Shown here: positions 1-5,867 of the stretch, piece by piece
Layout: every line of letters starts with the position of its first letter
Numbering within the stretch: position 1 is the first letter of the stretch
Source of the DNA: JAUXEH01 sp965602945
Lineage (GTDB): Bacteria > Acidobacteriota > Aminicenantia > Aminicenantales > Aminicenantaceae
Reading direction: 5' to 3'
Assembly (NCBI GenBank): GCA_965602945.1
Contig: CBFDBC010000036.1
Span: 1-21,345 of the forward strand
DNA: 21,345 nt
The notes under the pieces: model-generated
Databases searched by the model: none
The model's input: the letters and a program-made list of their open reading frames with translations, nothing else
Told to the model about the DNA's origin: nothing
Made by a program: the position numbers and the translations under genes

Positions 1-1
1 G

Positions 2-787
2 GTGAGGGGAGCCATCCTCCTCGGGATCCTGGCCACGGCCGCGTTGGGCATTCCCCTGGGTGTCGTGCAGTACCAGGGGATCCTCTCGGCACCCCCTTCG
101 CTCGCCCCCACGCTGTTCAAGCTGGATATCCTCGGCGCCCTGCAGACCGGGCTCGTGACCGTGATCTTCGTGTTCTTCTTCCTGGACCTTTTCGACACGG
201 TCGGGACCCTGATCGGAGTCAGCAGCCAGGCCGGCTTCCTGAAGGACGGGAAACTGCCGCGCTCCAACCAGGCCATGCTCTCCGATGCCGTGGGCACGGT
301 GAGCGGGGCGCTCCTGGGTACATCTACGGTTACCAGCTACGTGGAAAGCGTCACGGGGATCTCCCAGGGGGCGCGTACCGGGCTGGCCAATGTGTTCACA
401 TCCTTTCTCTTCCTGGTGGCCCTGTTTTTCAGCCCCCTGGCCGAGATGGTGGGCGGTGAGTACGTTTACAGCGTGACAAGCCTGGTTGGCGGGGAGAGTG
501 TCACCCGGCAGTTCCTTCTCCGGCCCGTGATCGCGCCACCCCTGATCATCGTGGGCTTCCTGATGATGAAGAGCGTCCGGCACATCCAGTGGGATGACCT
601 GACCGAAGGAATCCCGGCCTTCCTGGCCGTCATATTCATGCCTTTGACCCTGAGCATCACTGAAGGGATCTCCTTCGGGTTTATCTCGTATTCCCTGTTA
701 AAGCTCGTTACGGGGAAGGGGCGTCAGGTGCACTGGCTTATCTATGTCTTTTCTGTCCTGTTCATCATCAAATACATCGTCAGCTGA
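2..787 (+). CDS. NCS2/AzgA-type purine permease, C-terminal part (5' end outside window)
   Basis: This is an inner-membrane nucleobase:cation symporter of the NCS2 family, AzgA-like branch, which usually imports adenine, guanine or hypoxanthine. The visible 261 residues are almost entirely hydrophobic helices. They contain the family-typical stretch FFLDLFDTVGTLIGV (about residues 58-72 of the visible part). A second conserved block runs from SDAVGTVSGALLGTSTVTSYVES to GARTGLANV and includes the substrate-site region. Family members are roughly 430 residues, so the N-terminal 40% or so lies upstream of base 1. The GTG at base 2 is simply the first possible codon and is not the real start. The protein ends normally in a hydrophobic helix. 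No neighbouring purine-metabolism gene is visible, so the substrate cannot be narrowed further. The family call is secure; the exact substrate is inferred. Confidence 0.88.
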   Translation: MRGAILLGILATAALGIPLGVVQYQGILSAPPSLAPTLFKLDILGALQTGLVTVIFVFFFLDLFDTVGTLIGVSSQAGFLKDGKLPRSNQAMLSDAVGTVSGALLGTSTVTSYVESVTGISQGARTGLANVFTSFLFLVALFFSPLAEMVGGEYVYSVTSLVGGESVTRQFLLRPVIAPPLIIVGFLMMKSVRHIQWDDLTEGIPAFLAVIFMPLTLSITEGISFGFISYSLLKLVTGKGRQVHWLIYVFSVLFIIKYIVS

Positions 788-1183
788 CCCGGTTCCCCGG
801 ACCTGCCGGCGACTAATCTCCATGGTGAGCCGATCGTCCGGCGACCCCACGATGTTAAAAGTGAGGAAAGACCGTTGAGAAAACAAATCACAAAGACCCT
901 GGCTCTTACCCTGGCCCTGTTCGGTAGGATCGGGCTAAAAGGCCGGCTCCCGGTATCCATCCCCGGGCTCTTCCCGGCCGGCCATGGGATCCGCCTCAAG
1001 GCCGCGCGGCTGGAGGAATAATCACCCGTCTGTCTTGTATTGTATTATGAGATGGATTGAGCTTGCCCGACGCCTCAAAAAATCAACAAGGCTATGGTAA
1101 TGTCAGCCGGTTACGCAGCCAGTTTGACAGAGCCCTGGTCGATAGACTACCATAGAGGCACTGATGAAAGGGGAACAGGTCCT
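788..1183. other. Intergenic stretch with no convincing gene
   Basis: This is nearly 400 bases between the permease and the glycosyltransferase. It holds one doubtful 48-codon ORF (875-1021, listed separately). A short AT-rich patch around 1033-1050 contains TATTAT at 1043-1048, which could be a -10 box, but I find no matching -35. An in-frame ATG at 1094 could extend the glycosyltransferase by 30 residues, but those residues look non-coding. There is no clear terminator hairpin with a T-run after the permease. Confidence 0.5.
875..1021 (+). CDS. Doubtful small ORF, 48 residues, TTG start
   Basis: I do not recognise this ORF. It would start at TTG, preceded by a good purine-rich ribosome-binding sequence (GAGGAAAG, about 5 bases upstream). 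The N-terminus MRKQITKTLALTLALFG looks like the start of a signal peptide: Lys/Arg residues, then a short hydrophobic run. After that it turns into an unstructured Arg/Gly/Pro-rich tail with no recognisable motif and ends at TAA. It could be the decayed 5' remnant of a secreted-protein gene whose remainder was lost, or chance. Its position in an otherwise empty gap is the main reason to list it. Confidence 0.2.
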   Translation: MRKQITKTLALTLALFGRIGLKGRLPVSIPGLFPAGHGIRLKAARLEE

Positions 1184-2395
1184 ATGACAGACTTTTTTCA
1201 GAACGGGGTCATCACCACGTTCCATAACCTGGGTACCTCCCAGGTCTGCAGCCTGGAGGAGCAGCTCAAGGATTTTTCCCGCATCCGGCCCATAGCCCTC
1301 GTGCTGCCCTCGCTCTACCGGGAGTATGCCAGCGGCGCGCTGGCTAACATCATGCAGACCCTCAAGAAAGCCAGCTACCTGTACGAGATCATCCTCTGCC
1401 TCGACCGCTGCACCGCGCCCCAGTTCAAGGAGATCAAAAATAGATTCGCGTCGTTCAAGAAGCTGACGCTTATCTGGAACGATGGGCCGAGGCTGAAGAA
1501 GCTCTACCAGCTCCTGGACCAGAACAAACTCTCGCCGGGGGATTCCGGCAAAGGGCGTGCCGTGTGGATCGCCATGGGTTATGTCCTGGCCCGGGGAAAG
1601 AGCCAGGTCATCGCTGTGCATGACTGCGATATCGTCAATTACGACCAGATGCTCCTGGCCCGCCTGTGCTATCCGGTGGCCAACCCACACCACGAGTACG
1701 AGTTCTGCAAGGGCTACTACAGCCGGGTGAACGAAAAGATGTACGGGCGGGCCACACGGCTCTTCTTTACTCCATTTGTCCGGGCTTTGCAGAAGATCCT
1801 CGGCTACCTGCCCTTCCTGGTCTACATCGACAGCTTCCGCTATCCCCTGGCCGGCGAGATCGCCATGAGGCACGACCTGGCCATGGCCATGCGGATCCCG
1901 AGCGACTGGGGGCTCGAGGTCGGGACACTGGCCGAGGTGTACCGCAGCGTCACGTTGGGCCGCATAAGCCAGGTGGATATCGCCGACACCTACGAACACA
2001 AGCATCAGCCTTTGAGCGCGAACGATCCCAGCCAGGGGATCACGAAGATGACCGTCGACATCACCAAGTCGATCTACCGGACGCTGGCCGGGGAAGGAGT
2101 CGAATTCTCTGAAGGATTCTTCAAGTCTTTGGAAAACATATACCTGCGCATGGCCCAGGAGGCTGTCGTTAGGTACGAGAACGATGCCGCCATCAACTGC
2201 CTGAAGTTCGACCGCCATTCCGAGTCCACGGCCGTGGAAGCGTTTTCCCGGGGGATCCAGATGGCGGGAGAAAGATTCTGGCAGACCCCGTCCGCGACCA
2301 ACCTGATCCCGAACTGGCACCGCGTCATCGCCGCTATGCCCGGATTCTTCAGCCAGCTGAAGGAGGCCGTGCAGAGCTGCAATGAAACCACTTGA
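1184..2395 (+). CDS. GT81-like glycosyltransferase, probable glucosyl-3-phosphoglycerate synthase type
   Basis: The protein has 403 residues if it starts at the ATG at 1184, which has AAGGGG just upstream. A longer in-frame ATG at 1094 adds 30 unlikely residues. It looks like a cytoplasmic GT-A fold glycosyltransferase. The Rossmann-like start IALVLPSLYRE (38-48) is the nucleotide-binding edge. GKGRA (122-126) and the metal-binding DxD motif as DCD (147-149) follow in the usual order. The all-helical C-terminal third matches the layout of GpgS-like enzymes, which move glucose (or mannose) from a nucleotide sugar to 3-phosphoglycerate on the way to the solute glucosylglycerate. The donor and acceptor are inferred from family resemblance. 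No matching phosphatase (GpgP/MpgP) gene is in the window. Distance from both neighbours suggests a single-gene unit. Confidence 0.72.
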   Translation: MTDFFQNGVITTFHNLGTSQVCSLEEQLKDFSRIRPIALVLPSLYREYASGALANIMQTLKKASYLYEIILCLDRCTAPQFKEIKNRFASFKKLTLIWNDGPRLKKLYQLLDQNKLSPGDSGKGRAVWIAMGYVLARGKSQVIAVHDCDIVNYDQMLLARLCYPVANPHHEYEFCKGYYSRVNEKMYGRATRLFFTPFVRALQKILGYLPFLVYIDSFRYPLAGEIAMRHDLAMAMRIPSDWGLEVGTLAEVYRSVTLGRISQVDIADTYEHKHQPLSANDPSQGITKMTVDITKSIYRTLAGEGVEFSEGFFKSLENIYLRMAQEAVVRYENDAAINCLKFDRHSESTAVEAFSRGIQMAGERFWQTPSATNLIPNWHRVIAAMPGFFSQLKEAVQSCNETT

Positions 2396-2495
2396 GTTGC
2401 TTGGGAGTTATCAGATTGGAAGGGAGTGAAAAAGAAAAACTCCAGTTTAGGATAAACGTATAGAAAGATGAGACGTATGAGTGTATAAACAGGTA

Positions 2496-2501
2496 TATAA
2501 T
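2496..2501 (+). promoter_or_regulatory. Possible -10 box upstream of the RND adaptor gene
   Basis: A perfect TATAAT lies in an AT-rich 147-base gap, 41 bases before the adaptor start. No convincing -35 box sits 16-18 bases upstream, so this is a weak call. The gap also contains TATAAA at 2484-2489 and a short TATAGAAAGATG that resembles a sequence before the permease genes (see findings). Confidence 0.25.
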
Positions 2502-2542
2502 AACGGAGCTTGACTGTTTTGCATTCCTAAGAGAGGGCAACC

Positions 2543-3790
2543 ATGGTGTTTTCCAAAAAAATCCTGACCATCGTGTTGATCGTGATCGTGCTGGGGGCAG
2601 CGGCCTATTACGTTTTTATGGTGAAAGGTGTCGGTCTAAAATCTGATGCGGCCGGGGATGAGAGCGAACCGGAACAGCAGCCGACGGAGACACCTCTACC
2701 CGTAATGGTGGGGGAAGTGTTCCGGGGCGAGCTGATTATCCGGCTCAAGTCTCCGGGCGAAGCGGTCACGAACATGCGTGTCGACATGAAGGCCGAAGTC
2801 TCCGGAAAGGTGAACCGGCTCCTAGTGAAGGAAAGCCAGCGTGTGCAGAAAGGGCAGATCCTCCTGGAACTGGATGACCGGGAAGCCCGGTTGGCCCTGG
2901 AGAACAGCGAAGCTACCAGACTCGAGACGCTCTCCCGGTATATCCTAGAGCAGCAGTTCGCGGTCGACAGCCAGGAAGGGACCGACCCGGATAGGCAGGG
3001 ACAGAACCTCACACAGCAATACGATGAGATCAGCCAGCTTTACCAGAAGGGCATGATCTCCCAGGAGGACTTTGAGCGGCGCAGCCGGCAGATGGAGATC
3101 GAGATCATCAAATCCGGGGCCAAAAAAGAAGAGATCATGGAAGTCTCGCAAGGCCTGACCCAGGCCGAGATCCAGGTCAAACAGGCGCGGTTGACACTGG
3201 AAAAATCCAAGGTCCGGGCACCCTTTTCCGGAGTGATCACCAATATCCAGGTCTCACCCGGACAGCACGTTTCCGGGGGAAGCGACCTGTTCACCCTCGT
3301 CAACATCGACAAGGTGCAGGTCCATGCCAAGGTGCTGGAAAGCGAGATCGGAAAGATGAGGGAGGGGCGCGAGGTCGACCTCAAGTTCAGCGCCTATCCC
3401 GGTCAGGTGTTCAAGGGAAAGGTGCACGCGATCAGCCCGATCGTGGACCCGGCGGACAAGACCTGCAACGTCATCGTGGAGATGGTGAACGTGAATCAGG
3501 CCGTAAAACCCGGCATGCACGCCGAGGTCGAGATCGCAGCCGAGATCTACACCGACCGCCTGCTCGTTCCCCAGGACGCCATACTGACCCGGAACCAGAG
3601 GAAGCTGGTGTTCGTGGTCGAGGGGGACCGGGCCAAGTGGAAGTACATCGCCATCGGCCTGGAGAACGAAGATTACGCCGAGGTGCTGCCCACCGACGAT
3701 CCCGGCGGCGGGGTCGAACCGGGAAACCAGGTCCTGATCGACGGCCACTTCACCATCGCGCATGATGCGCGCATACGCATCGTCAAATAA
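2543..3790 (+). CDS. RND efflux periplasmic adaptor (membrane fusion protein, AcrA/HlyD type)
   Basis: This 415-residue adaptor would bridge an inner-membrane RND permease and an outer-membrane channel. Residues about 5-27 form an N-terminal hydrophobic anchor (KKILTIVLIVIVLGAAAYYV) without a lipobox Cys. The first half of the barrel-sandwich (lipoyl-like) domain is at about 75-115, including VSGKVNRLLVKESQRVQKG. A charged alpha-hairpin spans about 115-225. The second lipoyl half contains SKVRAPFSGVITNIQVSPGQ, a hallmark of the family. A beta-barrel and a membrane-proximal domain follow, with AVKPGMHAEVEI and LLVPQDAIL. The start ATG has GAGAGGG upstream. The gene stands alone: a terminator follows directly, and the likely partner permeases begin about 9.7 kb downstream. 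The substrate is unknown. Confidence 0.9.
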   Translation: MVFSKKILTIVLIVIVLGAAAYYVFMVKGVGLKSDAAGDESEPEQQPTETPLPVMVGEVFRGELIIRLKSPGEAVTNMRVDMKAEVSGKVNRLLVKESQRVQKGQILLELDDREARLALENSEATRLETLSRYILEQQFAVDSQEGTDPDRQGQNLTQQYDEISQLYQKGMISQEDFERRSRQMEIEIIKSGAKKEEIMEVSQGLTQAEIQVKQARLTLEKSKVRAPFSGVITNIQVSPGQHVSGGSDLFTLVNIDKVQVHAKVLESEIGKMREGREVDLKFSAYPGQVFKGKVHAISPIVDPADKTCNVIVEMVNVNQAVKPGMHAEVEIAAEIYTDRLLVPQDAILTRNQRKLVFVVEGDRAKWKYIAIGLENEDYAEVLPTDDPGGGVEPGNQVLIDGHFTIAHDARIRIVK

Positions 3791-3816
3791 AAAAGGGGCC
3801 TGTCCCCTTTTTTATT
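3786..3816. terminator. Bidirectional intrinsic terminator between convergent genes
   Basis: A perfect 13-base-pair inverted repeat (3786-3798 with 3804-3816) surrounds a 5-base loop, with a GGGG/CCCC core and A/T runs on both sides. It therefore reads as stem plus U-run in either direction. The adaptor stop (TAA, 3788-3790) and the tautomerase stop (complement of 3812-3814) both lie inside the stem. Confidence 0.9.
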
Positions 3817-4000
3817 GCTTGTCGGCGTAGAGTTCGCCCGCCACCATGTACTCCTTGGGAGAGAACTCCTGAACCCAGACACGGATGGTGGAGAGGGGTG
3901 CGCCTATGGATTCGCGTACGGCTTCTGTGACCGCATCCAGGAGCGCCCGCTTCTGCTGATCCGACCGGCCTTCCAGCATGTGGATCTCGATCAATGGCAT
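3812..4000 (-). CDS. 4-oxalocrotonate tautomerase family protein
   Basis: This small cytoplasmic enzyme has 62 residues, the usual size for the 4-OT family, which uses the N-terminal proline exposed after Met removal as catalytic base. Counting from that proline, Pro1, Arg11 and Arg39 are all present at the positions used by classic 4-oxalocrotonate tautomerase. Position 50, normally Phe, is Tyr. The sequence begins PLIEIHMLEGR and contains STIRVWVQEF. A good ribosome-binding site (AAGGAGAA) precedes the ATG. The gene lies 120 bases downstream of the anti-sigma/TonB gene on the same strand but has its own promoter candidate, so co-transcription is uncertain. No aromatic-degradation genes are nearby, so the physiological substrate cannot be named. 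Confidence 0.9.
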   Translation of the reverse strand: MPLIEIHMLEGRSDQQKRALLDAVTEAVRESIGAPLSTIRVWVQEFSPKEYMVAGELYADKQ

Positions 4001-4030
4001 GTCCGTTCTCCTTGTATGAGATACACAGGC

Positions 4031-4061
4031 ATTCTATCACAGATTCCCTGCTGTTCCCCAA
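4031..4061 (-). promoter_or_regulatory. Candidate promoter of the tautomerase gene
   Basis: On the minus strand, an extended -10 element TGATAGAAT (TAGAAT at 4036-4031) lies about 30 bases before the start codon. A TTGGGG (4061-4056) sits 19 bases upstream as a possible -35. The spacing is longer than ideal. The predicted leader is short and contains only the ribosome-binding site. Confidence 0.35.
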
Positions 4062-4120
4062 GGGTTCTCTTGAATTGCTATGTATGAAAGATCATGAAGA
4101 AGGCCGGTTCCCTCGGAAAG

Positions 4121-5113
4121 CTATTTCAACTTGAAGGTCACCGTCACCGTGAAGATCACGCCGCGCGGTTTCCCGTTGATGAGCATGGGTTCGTACACCC
4201 ACTGGCGGACGGCGTCGATGGCCGCCTGATCGAGCAGGGGGATTGAGCGCAGGACCCTGACCGACTGAACCCGGCCGTAGACGTCGGTGGTGGCTTCGAC
4301 GATGACAATTCCCTCCACCCGTGCCTGGCGGGCCAGTTCCGGGTAGAGAGGATCCACACGCCTTATCAGCTTGGGAGCACGGATCTCACCTCCGGCACGT
4401 ATCGGCGCTTCGACCTCGCCGACCACACCGCCGAGCACGCCGCCCACGACACCGCCAAGCACGCCGCCGACCACGCCGCCCTCAACGCCGCCTTCCACAC
4501 CGCCCTCGATGCCGATGTCTATCAGTTCTTCCTCTGCGATCTCATCCGGGATATCGACTGGAGCCACGAGCTGCCCGGGCTGGATGGTAGTCTTGGCCTG
4601 GACGGGTTTGATGCGGGTGGTTCTCTTGGGGCGAGTGCGCTTTTTCGCCGGAGGAGGCGGCGGCGGAGGAGGAGGGGGGGGAGGAGCAAGAAAGGCGCTG
4701 TAGATCTTGACTTCCGGAAGATTACCGATATTCATGAGAGGCAAGACCAGCATAAAAAGGATGATGACGGCATGCACGGTCAGAGAAAACGGAAAAACAA
4801 ATGCCTTCAACCCGATGTTCTTATCTCCCTTGATGAATGCATCACTGAACATTTTATCCTCCTTGGAAGGCGCTGCCTGCATCTGGCCTGTGATGCCGGA
4901 GTGGATCTTGGCCGGCAGGGACTCCCAATATTCATCTTCCTGAAAAGGTTGAGGGACTTCCCGGGATATGGATTCCAGCAGGCGCAGCTGGCCCAGCTCA
5001 TTCCGGCACTCGGGGCAGCCGCCCAGATGTTCCTCGACAGCGACCTTATCCTGGCTGGAGAGTTCGTCGTCCAGGTAAGGGCTGAGCCACTCACGGATCT
5101 TCTCGTGTTTCAT
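4121..5113 (-). CDS. Anti-sigma factor / TonB fusion protein
   Basis: This 330-residue protein has two normally separate modules. Residues 1-50 look like a zinc-binding anti-sigma domain (zf-HC2/ZAS): SPYLDDELS, then His29-x3-Cys33-x2-Cys36. After a cytoplasmic linker, residues about 102-127 form one membrane segment starting FPFSLTVHAVIILF. Ser110-x3-His114 matches the Ser16/His20 arrangement that E. coli TonB uses with ExbB/ExbD. The periplasmic part has twelve prolines (144-155), a Lys/Arg stretch, eight Gly-Gly-Val repeats (203-230) and a TonB C-terminal domain (about 245-330; VDPLYPELARQARVEG, AIDAVRQWVYEP). The gene overlaps the sigma gene by ATGA, implying translational coupling. I infer that it holds the sigma factor at the membrane and also acts as, or senses, TonB. 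No exbB/exbD or receptor gene is in the window. Confidence 0.87.
   Translation of the reverse strand: MKHEKIREWLSPYLDDELSSQDKVAVEEHLGGCPECRNELGQLRLLESISREVPQPFQEDEYWESLPAKIHSGITGQMQAAPSKEDKMFSDAFIKGDKNIGLKAFVFPFSLTVHAVIILFMLVLPLMNIGNLPEVKIYSAFLAPPPPPPPPPPPPAKKRTRPKRTTRIKPVQAKTTIQPGQLVAPVDIPDEIAEEELIDIGIEGGVEGGVEGGVVGGVLGGVVGGVLGGVVGEVEAPIRAGGEIRAPKLIRRVDPLYPELARQARVEGIVIVEATTDVYGRVQSVRVLRSIPLLDQAAIDAVRQWVYEPMLINGKPRGVIFTVTVTFKLK
4424..4507 (-). repeat. Tandem 12-base coding repeat (Gly-Gly-Val linker)
   Basis: Eight imperfect 12-base units encode x-Gly-Gly-Val, with x being Glu, Val or Leu, within the periplasmic linker of the anti-sigma/TonB fusion. The first units carry Glu (acidic), the later ones Val or Leu. 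Such arrays can change length by slippage, which would alter linker reach without breaking the frame. Confidence 0.75.
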
Positions 5114-5691
5114 GCGTCACCTCCCTCGAGGTATGCGGCCATGGCGTGTTTGAGTTTCTGTCGAGCCCGGCTGAGCCTTGACATCACAGTGCCTTGTGGG
5201 ATGTTCATGACACGAGCGATGTCCTTGTAGCTCTGTTCTTCGTACACCTTGAGTATGAAGATGGCTTTCTGATCCGCAGGCAGGGAATAAAGCGCCTCCC
5301 GAAATGTCTGTTCCATCCGCTTGTGCTCCAACTTAGCTTCCGGCTTCGCGGCAAACGAGCCGGGGTTGCCGGTCCGAGGTGGCGGATTGTCTTCAGCCAG
5401 AGGCCTCTCCCTGTTTCGAAGCTTGAGATAGTTCAGTGTGCTGTTGACGGCGATCTTTCGAATCCAGGCGAAAAAGCTCATCTCCTCGTTGAATTTGGGA
5501 AGGGCGAAATAGGCCTTTACGAAAGTCTCTTGAGAAAGGTCGTCTGCTGACTGGTGAGCCCCCGTCATGCGGTGACAGAGGTAATAGATGCTCCTCTGAT
5601 ACTTCCGCACCAGCGACTCGTACGCGTTGGGATCGCCTTTTTTGGCTTTCACGATAATCATGCGTTCCTCTTCGCTTTCATTCTGACTCAT
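5110..5691 (-). CDS. ECF-type RNA polymerase sigma factor (sigma-E-like)
   Basis: The protein has 193 residues from the ATG at 5691, which has GGGAG six bases upstream. An in-frame ATG at 5703 adds four residues (MGAR) but has no ribosome-binding site. Region 2 (about 22-95) contains DDLSQETFVKAY and FFAWIRKIAVNSTLNYLK, which bind core polymerase and the -10 element. After a Pro-rich linker, region 4 (about 130-183) contains LPADQKAIFILKVYEEQSYKDIA and the helix-turn-helix PQGTVMSRLSRARQKL, which reads the -35. Regions 1 and 3 are absent, as in all ECF factors. It is followed with a 4-base overlap by its probable anti-sigma partner, the standard arrangement for this class. Target genes are unknown; transport or envelope genes are plausible because the partner carries TonB. 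Confidence 0.93.
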   Translation of the reverse strand: MSQNESEEERMIIVKAKKGDPNAYESLVRKYQRSIYYLCHRMTGAHQSADDLSQETFVKAYFALPKFNEEMSFFAWIRKIAVNSTLNYLKLRNRERPLAEDNPPPRTGNPGSFAAKPEAKLEHKRMEQTFREALYSLPADQKAIFILKVYEEQSYKDIARVMNIPQGTVMSRLSRARQKLKHAMAAYLEGGDA

Positions 5692-5726
5692 TCTCGCTCC
5701 CATTTTATCTACAACTGGAATCGAAG

Positions 5727-5756
5727 ATTATTCCCACTGACTCTGAGTAGATGCAA
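5727..5756 (-). promoter_or_regulatory. Candidate promoter of the sigma/anti-sigma operon
   Basis: On the minus strand, TTGCAT (5756-5751) and AATAAT (5732-5727) are separated by 18 bases, about 35 bases before the chosen sigma start. This resembles a housekeeping promoter. An ECF-type GGAAT also lies here, but I could not pair it with a good -10, so autoregulation is not supported by sequence alone. Confidence 0.33.
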
Positions 5757-5867
5757 AAAACGTGCCTTGTGTGTACTTCCCCATGAATGCGAGGCTGCCT
5801 GACGGCAGAGTTGGAGAGAAACGTAAAGAATATTTACAGTTCCGGTCGTAAGATCGCGTGAGGATCC

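Noticed and set aside
1094..1183. N-terminal extension of the glycosyltransferase from the ATG at 1094
   Set aside because: The extra 30 residues look non-coding and the ATG at 1184 has a clear ribosome-binding site and the expected family N-terminus.
1103..2320. 405-codon open frame antisense to the glycosyltransferase
   Set aside because: Its translation is Gly/Arg/Val/His-rich with no domain, it mirrors codon bias of the real gene, and the plus-strand frame has clear GT-A motifs.
3783..4061. 92-codon minus-strand frame over the tautomerase gene
   Set aside because: It overlaps the tautomerase in another frame; the 62-residue tautomerase has Pro1, Arg11 and Arg39 plus a good ribosome-binding site, while this frame has no family features.
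4410..4700. Repeats in the TonB gene as a CRISPR or intergenic repeat array
   Set aside because: The 12-base units lie in frame in a coding region, have no spacers and encode the Gly-Gly-Val linker.
5692..5760. ECF-type autoregulatory promoter before the sigma gene
   Set aside because: A GGAAT-like -35 is present but no convincing ECF -10 occurs at 15-17 bases; a housekeeping-type pair fits better.
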